Assembly (NCBI RefSeq): GCF_016097555.1 | Contig: NC_054702.1 | Location: 80,085,997-80,149,996, forward strand | Reading direction: 5' to 3' | Length of the DNA stretch: 64,000 nt | Origin: Gigantopelta aegis | Lineage: Eukaryota; Mollusca; Gastropoda; Neomphalida; Peltospiridae | Part shown: positions 32,278-44,000 of the stretch, piece by piece | Layout: every line of letters starts with the position of its first letter | Position numbering within the stretch: position 1 is the first letter of the stretch | The notes under the pieces: model-generated | The model's input: only the letters and a program-made list of their open reading frames with translations | Databases searched by the model: none | What the model was told of the DNA's origin: nothing | Position numbers and translations under genes: made by a program

Positions 32278-33684
32278 TACTCTTCAAAAGAAGAAACGCA
32301 AAACCACATTGTCGTAACATTTGGAGAATTGATTTAATTATTGAATGGTGAGTCCGATAATTACCAAATGTTGCAGGATTGTTCACAATTCACTCTAGTC
32401 CATTGTGAATAAGTGATAGGACACACCACCAAGGTCAAGGTCATCTGGAGTCAATACCGGGTGTGGCCTCCGCGTGTGTTGACAACTGCCTGGCACCGCC
32501 TGCCCATTGAAGCAACCAGAGTACGGATGACGTCCCGGGGGATGGTGGCCCACTCGGCCTGCAAGGCTGCTGCCAGCTCGGGCAGGGTCTGGGGCTGTGG
32601 TTGTCGCTGTCGGAGGCGTCGGTCCAACTCGTCCCATAGATGCTCAATTGGGTTCAAATCCGGTGATATCGATGGCCAAGGAAGGACATTAATGTTGTTG
32701 TTCTGTAGGAAAGCCGTTGTGAGACGTGCTGTGTGAGGCCTGGCGTTGTCATGTTGGAACACTGCGTTGGCGTTGGCCATAACTGGAACGATGTGTGGCC
32801 GGAGGATCTGGTCAATGTAGCCCTGTGCATTCAGGTTGCCCTGCACGTGGACCAGGTCAGTTCTGCCAGTGTGTGAGATGGCTGCCCACACCATGACACT
32901 ACCCCCGCCGAATCTGTCCACTTCCTGCACGCAGTTTGCCGCATAACGTTCACCACGACGCCTATACACGCGACATCTTCCATCATGACGTCGGAGCAGA
33001 AATCGGGACTCGTCACTGAACCACACCTGTCTCCAACCCAGTTGAGGCCATTGTCGATGAATCTGGCACCACTGCAGTCGGAGTCGACGGTGTTGTGGTG
33101 TTAAGATGACACCTCGAACTGGACGTCTGGCACGAAGTCCTACCTCACGTAGGCGGTTCCGTACGGTCTGGTCGGATATCCTGCGCAAACCTGGTATTGC
33201 TGCGGCTGTGGAGGTGGCAGTAGTCAATCGTTCCCGAAGGTGGCGTACCCGGATGTAGCGGTCCTGCCTGGAGGTAGTGACCCGTGGTCGACCGGATCTA
33301 GGGAGGTCACGTGTTGATCCATGTTGCTGGTAACGGTCCCACAGTCTGGAGATGGTGCTTGGGGACACATGGAATGCCCTGGCAATGGCCGTTCTGGATT
33401 CGCCAGGCAAGTGAACACCCTGCACTTTTATACTGTCGGTGTTCATGTTGCACTTGCAGACAACGCACGTGCAGTGGTGACATGGTTTGCACGTGGCTGC
33501 GTTTTTGCGAATATTCACATTTTGGAACTTTATTGTACAGTAGCTGCGTTTTATCGAATGTAACCGTGGGAATGTGTTTGGGACATGCAATGACCTTATA
33601 TTCACAAAGCATGAACCGGTAGGAAACATAAAATCGGAGTTATAACCCATTTGTACCCTTTTGCGTTTCTTTTTTTGAAGAGTA
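32278..33684 (-). mobile_element. Intact Tc1-type DNA transposon, copy 2 (different subfamily)
   Basis: The left end TACTCTTCAAAAGAAGAAAC and the right end (reverse complement) TACTCTTCAAAAAAAGAAAC continue into CGCAAAA. TA lies outside both (32276-32277 and 33685-33686). The element is 1407 bp with one uninterrupted transposase. Ends and protein differ from the 23624-25184 copy, so it is a separate subfamily. Confidence 0.93.
32451..33446 (-). CDS. Tc1-type transposase (DD34E), uninterrupted
   Basis: 331 residues from the Met at 33446 (MNTDSIKVQGVHLPG). The frame itself stays open upstream to 33650, near the terminal repeat. An HTH region (SRTAIARAFHVSPSTISRLW) and GRPRVTT are followed by DDE motifs: FSDESR, FQHDNARPHTAR and SPDLNPIEHLWDE, with 34 residues between the second Asp and the Glu. 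FGGGSVMVWAA is the glycine-rich box. It ends GGHTRY. Catalytic residues are all present. Confidence 0.93.
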   Translation of the reverse strand: MNTDSIKVQGVHLPGESRTAIARAFHVSPSTISRLWDRYQQHGSTRDLPRSGRPRVTTSRQDRYIRVRHLRERLTTATSTAAAIPGLRRISDQTVRNRLREVGLRARRPVRGVILTPQHRRLRLQWCQIHRQWPQLGWRQVWFSDESRFLLRRHDGRCRVYRRRGERYAANCVQEVDRFGGGSVMVWAAISHTGRTDLVHVQGNLNAQGYIDQILRPHIVPVMANANAVFQHDNARPHTARLTTAFLQNNNINVLPWPSISPDLNPIEHLWDELDRRLRQRQPQPQTLPELAAALQAEWATIPRDVIRTLVASMGRRCQAVVNTRGGHTRY

Positions 33685-33689
33685 TATTT

Positions 33690-34570
33690 ACAAACTGGCC
33701 AGCCGACTACCTGGTACTGGTGTGCTATGCATCATGTGTCCAAAAATCAGAACAGTAAAGAATACATGTACATGTATTAAGCTTTGGTGATCTTTAAGTA
33801 TGACTTTTAATTTTAGAACATAATGCTTCACTACATAACCGAATAGAAGTATCATTATGAGTGAATTTTAAACTGCACAACTGACAAATGAACAGAATGA
33901 CTGTTTGTATTAAACATTGTGTCTGGAATAAGACTAGCAAGGCATATCATACAAAACGGTAAATAAAACCAAAAATAATCATATTTAGAAACGAAAATAA
34001 ATGTTCAGTATTTTAGCTCAATAAATTCAAAAAGTATTCTATTTTCGACTGTAATGAAGCATTTAAAAGTTTAGCTCAATAAATCTATTTCCCACTGTAA
34101 TTAAACATTTGAAAGAGTTAGTGTATTTAATTATTGTGTATAAAAAGAACAAAACAATAACAGTGAAAATCGTTTTTACTCAGAGAAATCGTCTTAGCCA
34201 TGTAACAAAACAGACACGTAAAACATGTATTTATGTCTATGACTAGAATCCCAAGACGACACACAGGCTGTGTTATTACAGAGAAACAACAAACATGTAT
34301 ACAAGTAGTCATCACATAAAAACCCCACAAATATTATTTCATACTTTAAATTATAACCAGATCTCTGTACATTTAAAAGCATATAACAGACAATAACAAA
34401 TAATGCATATATGAAAGTAATTCACTATGTTAAATGATTTGTATATAAAAAAACATTATACTGCAGGCTTCTTTTCTTTCTTTTTTTTGCATATAAAATT
34501 TACTCTAAATTTCATTTACCATAATATTTGAACAAATCCAATATTAACAGGTGTCCTCAAAATACCCTAA
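33690..34570. other. Intergenic, nothing recognised
   Basis: AT-rich; no supported frame or repeat pair. Confidence 0.4.
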
Positions 34571-34621
34571 GGGGCCGTCCATAATTTTCAACATTTTCAC
34601 GAACGTACAAACTGTATGCGG

Positions 34622-34652
<31 letters not shown>

Positions 34653-34759
34653 TGTTTTACGGGCCAGCGTACACTTCTTTTGAAAGTGAAAAATGTCGAT
34701 CAACATTGTCAAAAGTGTACTCTTTGTACACTTGTGAAAATGTTGAAAACTATGGACCT
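34571..34759. mobile_element. Palindromic MITE (GGGCCGTCCATAATTTTCAA family), copy 2
   Basis: The left end GGGGCCGTCCATAATTTTCA faces a right end reading GTGAAAATGTTGAAAACTAT then GGACC, an inverted repeat of over 25 bp. A TG microsatellite (34620-34655) expanded within it. Same family as 28580-28757. Confidence 0.75.
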
Positions 34760-35041
34760 AAACCAGCCTAGGCCTCCAAGAATCGAAAATTAGCATACCT
34801 TGTAAACCATTTATGGATTACGCAAAAACAAGTTGAGATAACCCATTTTATTTTTGTGTAACTCACATAAACCAGCCTAGGCCTCTAAGAATTGAAAATG
34901 ACCACAAACCATTTATGGATTACACAAAAACAAGTTGAGATAACCCATTTTATTTTTGTGTAACTCACATAAACCAGCCTAGGCCTCTAAGAATTGAAAA
35001 TTAGCATACCTTGTAAACCATTTATGGATTACACAAAAACA
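34760..35041. repeat. Tandem repeat, about 2.7 copies of a 102-109 bp unit
   Basis: Units starting AAACCAGCCTAGGCCTC lie at 34760, 34869 and 34971. The second lacks a few bases and the third stops after ACACAAAAACA. The first unit abuts the MITE end. Confidence 0.9.
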
Positions 35042-35549
35042 GTGGGTCGCATTTTAGAATTTAGAAAATTCAGGACCAGAAAATTTGGCTGGTTTTGACA
35101 GGATTCCGGTTTGTTCATGGTCTGGTTTGTATAGGTTTCACTGTATTATCAAATAAGCTAAAATTTCATTATTAGACTATTAGATCCTAAGACTTCCAAG
35201 TGAAGAGAGGTGTAGATACTGTACAATTTATAACAACCAATTCCAATCACAAGCTGGAAAAACAAAAAATTTAAAAAACTCTCTATTTACAACAAAATAA
35301 AGAAGAACATAAACGGACTATCATGTAGGAAGTACTAGACTGTTTTGATTTATTTTAAAACAAATTGACCCATAACCACCAAAATGTATGTTACACCCAT
35401 AAGATCTTCATTAAAAGAAATCTATTCTAAATATTTCAACATGTAAATACAATGCTAAATATGAGTCACAGTAAACCCACTTGGTATGTTGAATATACAC
35501 TAACAAACCATAAACAGAGAATTAAAACCAAGTTCCATTTATATTAGTT

Positions 35550-36112
35550 TAGTTTAACGACATCTCTTGAGCACATTGATTTATTAATCATCGGCTACTG
35601 GTTGTCAAACATTTGATAATTTTGACATGTAGTCTCAGAGAGTAAACCCACTACATTATTCCATTAGTAGCAAGGGATCTTTTATTTTCCAATTAAGGTT
35701 CAAGCACACTATCCTGGGCACACACCTCAGCTATCTGGGCTCTTTGTCCAGGACAGTGGGTTAGTTGTTAGAGAAAGAAAAGAGGGTGTAGTGGTCTTAC
35801 ACCTACCCATTGAGTTGTTAAAACTCGCCCTGGGTGGGAGCCGGTACCGGGCTACGAACCCTGTACCTACCAGACTTATGTCTGATGGCTTAACCATGAC
35901 ACCACCAAGGCTGGTCTAAAAAATTTCCATTAGTAGGAAGGGATCTTTTATATGCACCATCCCAAATACAGGATAGCACATACCACATACCACACCAGTT
36001 GTGGTGCACAGGCTGGAACAAGAAATAGACTATATGGGCCCACCAACAGGGATCGATCCCAAACCGACCGCGTATCAAGAGAGCGTTTTACCACTTGGCT
36101 ACGTCCCGTCCC
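35550..36112 (-). repeat. SINE family A, full length but split by another SINE
   Basis: The plus strand reads TTTAACGACATCTCTTGAGC, CATCGGCTACTGGTTGTCAA, the core AGGGATCTTTTATATGCACC and, at the right, GGGATCGATCCCAAACCGAC with TTTACCACTTGGCTACG. In reverse the last two are a tRNA-like head with B and A boxes. ATTAGTT on both sides (35543-35549 and 36113-36119) may be its target duplication. Another SINE interrupts it at 35686-35924. Confidence 0.8.
35686..35924 (-). repeat. tRNA-derived SINE (family B) nested in family A
   Basis: It is flanked by a 27-bp direct repeat with one mismatch (35659-35685 and 35925-35951; TTCCATTAGTAGCAAGGGAT...). On the minus strand the head has an A-box-like TGGTGTCATGGTTAAGCC and a B-box-like GGGTTCGTAGCC. 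The tail end is ...AACCTTAATTGG. Confidence 0.85.
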
Positions 36113-36119
36113 ATTAGTT

Positions 36120-37740
36120 ATGGGTGTTTTCAATCATACATCACTTGGTATATACTATTGTAAGACCACAAAGTGTAACTAATATAAATTATATCTTAAA
36201 GGAATGAACATCATATTCAGGCACTGAATTTAGGATTTTAACAAAATATATATATATTTTGCCGAATTGTAAACATGATGTAAATATTTTGGGATTCCAA
36301 CTGATAATCTGATCCAAAATCTGAGATTCGCAAAAGCATGGAATCCTGCAGATCTGCCAAGAGTCTTCTGTTTGCTTGCTAGAGGTTTAATAAGACTATG
36401 CTATAATTTTTGGGAAAATAACACATGAGGTTCCCACTTTTATAGCAAGTAATTTTACATGATTGAATGATAATGTACAATGATGACTTCCAATCAGTAC
36501 AAGAGAAAGGACTCAAATGTTATGTGTAAGACATGGCATGTCTGATAAGATTAACAGGCAAATCATACTTTGTAAAAAAAACTGTGTATAAAATGTATGT
36601 CTCAGGACACATACCTAAAAGGGGGCAGTTGTAAAATTCAGAAAAATATTAACAAGTGTCCTATTTGTTTACCAGAAGATATTACCAGATTGATCATTGA
36701 TATATAATCCTTTTGTGGTATTATTTTCAGTTTTAAATTCACATGCTAGAAATTACTTTCCTTGAATTAGTCTCGGGGAGTGATGAGGAGCCAGAATGAC
36801 AGCTCCCCGTAAACAGTGAGGTTTGTTACTATGCCCTCATTCTTTTTGTACCACCATACCACTCACTTTAGACTTGGTATGGCCATGCTTCTAAAACAAA
36901 ATATATTGGGGTACATGTACCAGTATATCATGAAATTCAATGACTTCTGAAAATTTTAACAATACTAATACAAAATATAATAATGCCATTTGAATGAAAA
37001 CAACAAATGAATACACATGTAAATAAATTTTAACAATACAGTTGGAATCGTGAACAAATTTGCTATCTTGTTTGTGTAAGTCATTATTTTATTCAGACCC
37101 GCCTTTGCTCAAAATCATGCTGGTTTTCAGCTAGCATTTTAACAAAGTCGAGCAAGAATAAAAAAATATTGTGAATAATGGTGTAATAATCATGCAACCT
37201 CTTTCAAGCTATATTTTTGTAATAGGTTTCAGTCAAAATTGGTATAGAAACTATTAGTTTTATTGTGTAGAAACTACTACTAGAAATTGGACAATAGCAG
37301 GTGCCTGAAAGCATTTTGGGAATGGCATAGCCAGTTTAAAAGTTATGTGTTTCCAAAGTTTAAAAAAAAATTACTTTGATTATATTTGAAAGTCTCTTGT
37401 GTCACATTACAATTTTTGTTTCTTTTTCTGTGAAAATAAACTTGTTTATGTGTGACCTGAGGCTGAAGAAGATCTACATCACTGGCTGCTAGTGATTGTG
37501 ACATCAAATGCTGTTCCAATGTAAACATTCTTTGCAGGTGCTTTTTTGTTTCAAAATGTTTAATTTAAAACACTGGTTTGTTTTGAATGGGAGTGAATAA
37601 TGGAAAATTGAAATATAAGAGGTAATTTGATGTTACAGGAAGTGTAAATGTTATATTTATTTATGCAGTTCGACAATTATTGCTGTAAATGGATGCTTGA
37701 AAAATGAGAAAACTATCTACCTGAAAATTGAGCAAACATT
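36120..37740. other. Intergenic, nothing recognised
   Basis: AT-rich sequence between the SINE cluster and the next repeat. No supported gene. Confidence 0.4.
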
Positions 37741-37990
37741 CATCATGCACACAACTCATTTCCTAGTGACATGATAACACTTTGAATCATCAGGTAGGGG
37801 TTATCAGGTCAATAGGAAGCATAGTTGCATGATAAACACAAAATATCAGGTTAATATCTCAAGGACTTCTGGGAAAAAAAGTAGGGAAAACAAATTTTCA
37901 TATCTCCCAAGTTCAAGGGCCATAACTTGTCAAAAATGGGTAAATCGCCATGAAGTCGCTGTAATATTTTACACTTAATTCAATTTCAAA
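37741..37990 (+). repeat. Partial copy of the CATAACT-type dispersed repeat
   Basis: It contains GGCCATAACTTGTCAAAAAT, GGGTAAATCGCCATGAAGTC and AATATCTCAAGGACTTCTGG, in the same orientation as 41095-41527. Confidence 0.55.
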
Positions 37991-38384
37991 AATGAAATCA
38001 GACAACAGACGTCAAGACTCTGACTTGTTTATTATCAGCTCACTTGGCACCTTGTCGACATATGTCAGGACAGTATTTTTTCTTTGGTGCCAGACTGTAC
38101 ATCGACATGTCGCGTTGTTTGCTGTGACTAGTCAAGTGTTGTTTATCGTTGACCACATTAATTACAGTAATGCCAGAAAATACTAATTAATATTTTCATT
38201 TTAACATAACGGCACATTATCAACTACTTAATAATATCATGTTTTTAATGAAACATACAATTGTTTGGTTTAAATTTTATTACCGGAAGTAGTATTTTAC
38301 ATAGAAAAATTAAGATTGAATAGAGTGTATAATTTGGAATTTTTCAGATTGAAAGCTGAACATGGCAAAATTTTCACTTCTCCT

Positions 38385-38600
38385 ATTTTTATCACACTTC
38401 TCACCTTTCTTCTGGGAAGGGAGAAGTCACTTCTCCTATCTTGTAGTCCCCTACCAGTCTGTCTGTCTGTCTGTCCATCCATCTCTCCCACATGTTTTCT
38501 GGATGTTTTTTGCAGGTTTTGAGATATTGAGCTGACATTTTGTGTATAGCTTTATCACGTACTGTTACAGATCAAATATGACTTTCGACTTCTCACTACT
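38385..38600 (-). repeat. Partial copy of the CATAACT-type dispersed repeat, inverted
   Basis: GTAGTCCCCTACCAG, then TCTG units, CCCACATG and ATAGCTTTATCACGTACTGT, the reverse complement of the end of 41095-41527. Confidence 0.55.
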
Positions 38601-39039
38601 GCTATTAACTTGGCGACTTGAGTGGACTTTTGGCCCCCAAAAAAGGCCAGCAAGATTTAAACAGAAACACATTTAATACACAACCACTGATATTTATACA
38701 GAAAAACATAAAAACATTTTTGTTAGTCAGCAACATCTTAACAATGGCAACAAATGACAAGTGTTTTTCAAAGGGGGATTTCAATAAATAAACAGTACAC
38801 AGGTAAGACAACTAAGAAACACTTCCATTCCGTTGTGTCTTGTAAATGATATGTTCAATACAAATTTAGTAAATGTCGATACAAAATTCTTATAGCAATG
38901 TCAGTGTGCAAGTTTCAGTAACAAGCTAACACTACTTACAACAAAAATCACTATAATATTTGCATTCTGACAATACAAGTTGATCATACACAATAAACTG
39001 TTACTTGAGTCACATTGTGAAAAAACAAAACATACAGAG

Positions 39040-39113
39040 ATTGAATGAATGAATGAATGAATGTTTAATGACACCCCAGCACAAAAATACACATTGGCTA
39101 TTGGGTGTTAAAC
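39040..39113. repeat. SINE tail fragment with GAAT microsatellite
   Basis: Tandem GAAT units followed by TTTAATGACACCCCAGCAC and TTGGCTATTGGGTG, a SINE-tail-like motif. Confidence 0.5.
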
Positions 39114-39166
39114 AAAGGTGCAATGAGGGAAGGTTATTTAAGATTTCTAGATAAAAAAATATCTGT

Positions 39167-39387
39167 TTAGGCCTCAATAAAAAAACTGTATGTTTCTGGG
39201 AAATTGACCCTACCTACAAATAAGAGCCAAACCTAATTTTGTTTTCCAATATTTAATATAAATTTTTTTCCCTTAAAAAAATTTAATATAAAGGTGACAA
39301 CATTTTTTAAAATAACCAACCTACCTAACCAAATGTTTTTCTAACACATTCCCGGAAACATAGATTTTTTTTTTTTTTAGGTCTTAA
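39167..39387. mobile_element. MITE with AGGCCT ends, copy 1
   Basis: The left end TTTAGGCCTCAATAAAAAAA, with TATGTTTCTGGGAA inside, faces TTCCCGGAAACATAGATTTT and TTTAGGTCTTAA at the right. Non-coding. A relative lies at 63089-63413. Confidence 0.6.
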
Positions 39388-40507
39388 CACCAATTAATTT
39401 AGTATTGTTTCAACGTCAATAACTTCTCTGATTTCCTACAACTAAAAGTTACTTCCTCTTTGGCAACAACACATAATTAATACTTTTTATTAATAAATCA
39501 ATATTTACATCTCATATGTTCTATATACATAACTGAACAATACAGTGTTCTTTATGGAAGACATGTCAAATACATTTCAAATATCTTTGAAATGTACATG
39601 ACGGTAGCTATTTTTGAATTTGAAATGACTTCAAGCAAGACCTTGGATAAAACTTGTTCCTTAAAATATTAATAAATTGTGATTTATTCAGATTCAAGGT
39701 TAAAAATGTAAGCAATCCAGGAATGACAGAATGAATACAGAACCATTAAATGTAAAAGAAAGTAACAAAACACAAACCTCCAGGCAAAAAAAATCTTTCA
39801 TAAGATACTGAAACATTTACCCTAAATAAAAATCAACAACAAAAACATATTAAACAACTGTTACTGTTGATCACAAAATTACACACCAAATTAAAAAGGA
39901 CGAAGATAAAAAAAAATCTGTCTTAGTGGTGTAATACTAGTTACCGTACATACTTTACAGTAATTTCCTGCATATTTCCCGCTAAGCTGGATAGCTCACA
40001 ACTAGGTTTTGTTTAATTGTACAGTTTGCCTGAAATGAGAATTTCATACTGCCCACATTTTTTTAGCTCTGAGAAACAGAAATAGTCATATAGTCCACAT
40101 TGTCAAATAATTTACAGAAGTTATTTTTATGTGTTTTAAAACATACAACTCACGAGCAATATGCAGGAAATTTCAGTGATGTCATTGTCTATTATACAAT
40201 GAAGTATATCTGTATGTGCCAGATTCAAATAATCAGATAGTCCCAGTTTCAACGCGAAACCAGCACCATCATATCAACAATTACTTATAAAAGCCTTCTT
40301 AAAATACCATTTTTCCAGATTCAAACTAATACATTATAAATTTGTGTAAAAATATGAAGGCAAAATGACAGATCATTGTCATTCCACGACTTCTATCAAA
40401 TCATGTAGACCCATCTATTTTAAATTGTAACAATGAACAAATAAGATAGGATGGAGAAATGGAAATCACTCTCTGAGTAATAGTTTCATTTTTAAAAAGG
40501 TCATAAC

Positions 40508-40688
40508 CAGGGGTGGGAATTGGTGAACTGTAAAAAAGAGGAAATCCCGAGGGGTCCCGAAAATTCTTGAAATCCTAGGTTAAAATCTGTGCCATCCGAC
40601 ACATTTTTGAGGAAAGGACGATTAAAATGTGAGCAAACGCAATGTTCCATGAGGAAAACAGCTGATCCAAGGAGAATTCCCACCCCTG
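40508..40688. mobile_element. CAGGGGTGG-ended MITE with 6-bp target duplication
   Basis: The left end CAGGGGTGGGAATTGG faces the right end GAATTCCCACCCCTG. CATAAC (40502-40507) and TATAAC (40689-40694) abut the ends. The ends resemble the hAT element at 45040-47455. Confidence 0.72.
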
Positions 40689-40927
40689 TATAACAGAACA
40701 AAAGAGATGTCACTCTTTAAAAAAAACATTATTTGCTGTTAAGTCTTACTAACAATTTTAGCAGTGAATTAGTTGGCACTTTTTACTTTTTTTAAATTAA
40801 ATATTATAGTGAAAAAAAACCCACCTAGGAAACATTAGACCTGAACAAATTTGTCTGGATATTTTTTGGTGATAAGGTTTAAGCAAACAATATACTTGTA
40901 AAAACTTTGTAGAACTAACAAACAGTA

Positions 40928-41068
40928 TTATCTTTTCCATGGAAATATTTCATTAACAACATACTGCTGTGTTTTTGAAGCTGGGTCACATGGCTGTAAA
41001 TGAAGTCGCTCATCTTTTCCAATCTCTACACACTTGTTGTGATCTTTGTTGCGAATCAGTCCAGTGTT
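40928..41068 (-). CDS. GALNT7: GALNT7 last exon and stop
   Basis: It encodes [40 protein letters not shown] and IFPWKR, ending at TAA (40928-40930). This is the third lectin repeat. Confidence 0.92.
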   Translation of the reverse strand, partial: NTGLIRNKDHNKCVEIGKDERLHLQPCDPASKTQQYVVNEIFPWKR

Positions 41069-44000
41069 CTGGAAAACACAACAACAAACACTGAAAACTA
41101 CTGTGACAATTAGCTAAACAAGCATTCTCAGAGTACTGCTAAAACAATACATGTCACCTACTGGGCCAACTAATTTTTGTATCTCCTAAATTAAAGGGCC
41201 ATAACTCTGTGATAAATGGGTAAATTGCAATGACAGTTGAACTTAATCTGTAATAGAACATGATAAAAAATAAACACAAAATTCAACTCAATATCTTAAG
41301 ACATTGCCAAAAAAGAGAAGTCTGGAATTCCTCCTCCCACCCCACCCCCCCCTCTCATTAATCCTGTTAAGTTCAAGGGCCATAACTATGTCAAAACTGG
41401 GTAAATCAAGGTCCAACTTGATATGTAACAGTAGATGGTAAAGCTATATATCCGGAAAACTACATGTGGGACAGACGGATGGATAGATAAACAGACAGGA
41501 TGGAGGTGAAACCTATAGTCCCCTCGGGTTGGAACAGTAAAAGACTAATAAACACAATGAGACCGGTATTCCAGAACTGCTCTCGGCGAGTAGAACATTT
41601 CTCGGCAAATTATTTCCAAAATATGCTAAACCATCAGATATTTTCCAACAAAATATTAATTATTAAACCAAGTAAAATAAAATTTGCCAATAATGAATTT
41701 AAGGAATAACGAAAAAATCTGGCAAGTGGTGTCAAATTTTTACTAGTTTCTAGTTTAGAAAAGTTTATGTCTAGCTTGTGAAAAATCACAGAACAATGAA
41801 AAATGTCCGATTTAGAGGAGGTCCAGTATTGAGAGGTTTCACATTAGAAGAAATTTCTTAGGTGTACATACCATGCCAACTGCCATATTACAGAGAATTG
41901 AAATTATTTCTCAAAATGATATGCTGTCATTGAACTACAAAGAACTGTTAAAAGGTTAGAGATAGATAAGAGACAGTAAAAATGCTTCACCTCATCATAA
42001 TTCCAAGGTCCAGTGGGTTGGACATCACAGAAGTGAATATGCAACGTATCACCATTGTCTGATTCAATACATCGCTCTCCATAACCTATCTGACCTTTGG
42101 TGTTTATTCTGAATAACTGAAAGAAAACAAAAATTGAATTTAAAATAAAATATACGAAATATAATTTATCAACTGTCAACAAAATATTTACACAAATAAT
42201 TCATTTAAAAATATGTGCTACACCCCAAGATTGTGAATGTAAAAGCATATACACCAAATTTTATCTTCTCTTAATCACATTAGCATAAACATTATGGCAA
42301 TACTAAAAAAATTTATTAGCATTGTACACTGAATTTGAACAGAGATCATCAAAAAATTCCCCTATCCGTAAAAAATTAATTACAGCATCATTAGGAGATC
42401 CTGACTGTGGGATGGTGTATATAAAAGATCCCTTGCTACTAATGAAAAATGTAGGTTTTCTCTCCAAGACTATGTCAGAATTACCAAATGTTTGACATCC
42501 AATAGCCAATGATTAATAAATCAATGTGCTCTAGTGGTGTCATTAAACAAAACAAACCTTTAACATTGTTCAGGATAGTCCTACAAACCACAAAGCCATT
42601 TTGTTTTTGCCCAACAATCAAAAAACAGTCTTTGGTTTTTTAAAATTTTAGATGTGCTTATAATTGATTTTAAAAGTTGTCCATAAAAACTTATGATTGG
42701 AAAGAATCTTAAGCAAATGAATGACAATCCTCAAGTGAAGATATCAGAGAAAGCTAATAATTCATTTCAGTGGTCATGTTGGTTACATGACATCAATAGA
42801 CAGAGATTATTTAAATATTTGTTTTGGTTGAATATAATTTGAAATCATATTTTCACAAAATATGAAACGGTGAATAAATAAAAAGTATGATTTAACAGAT
42901 CATTAGAAGACATAAAAATATTTGACAAAAATACATCAAACTGTCTATTTTAGTATATACAATTATTATATCTTACAAAAAGAAAGAAAGAAGAAGCAAG
43001 ATTAAAAAAAATATATACCTATTTCACATTCCATCTGCACATGCGCGAGAAGAGTGCCCATCCCTTGCCGAATTAAGACTATATCCAGGTGATTTAGCAT
43101 TTTTGGGGGCATGACCGACATTTGTCGTGAGCATCATGAGTAGCTTCCTAGGAGATGTGAAACTCTGGCGACTAACATGTACATATTTCATATCAGATGA
43201 TATAATAGCCATGAAAGACTGTCAACTGAAATCTACAGTGGAATGGTTCAAATCAAAAAGCAGTTCAACAACTTGGACAAAGTCTCTGCGACTTGTACCT
43301 GAGGGCTGTGAAACTGATGAATTACAAAAGCATATTTTATACTGGATGGTGTAATGGGTGCAAATAACGATCTACTAAAGTTTACATCGGAATGGTTTAA
43401 GACCAAACGCAGTGAAACAACTTAAGCGAGTCTCTGGAGTCTCCTGTCTAGCTCCTGTCTAGGGCTTTAAAATATTGTTCCTACAGGCCTAATTCTAATG
43501 TTTTATTATAGTAGCTCAAATTTTATATGTATCAAATTATTTTTCTTCCAAACACTGAATGAAATTTGAAATAAGTGGGTGAAAAGAAATCCTGACAAGA
43601 ATCCAGAATGTATTTATCGGTATGTTTTACATTAAATTATGTTATGGTAGTATAGATATCTGCATGTGCTCACCCACATACACATTAATATTATTATAAA
43701 CCGTATCCAATATTTATTGTGCATGAAGTCAAAACAACGGTTTCTCAGATTTTAACATCTTTTTTATTTCGTGGGAAGCAATAATTCACAAACATCTCCG
43801 ATTTATTTGTTGGATGTCAACAGAATTTTTAGGCTCCCAATTGATAAAATAATTAATAATTGGAAAATGACTTTATAATCCCTATCAGCACTACAGTACA
43901 AAATCTGTTGCATAATATGATTTAAGTTCCTTGATAACGTCTATGAGTTGCCAGGAACATGCGAATGCACAAATGAAATGTGAAATAGGTTTATTGGACA

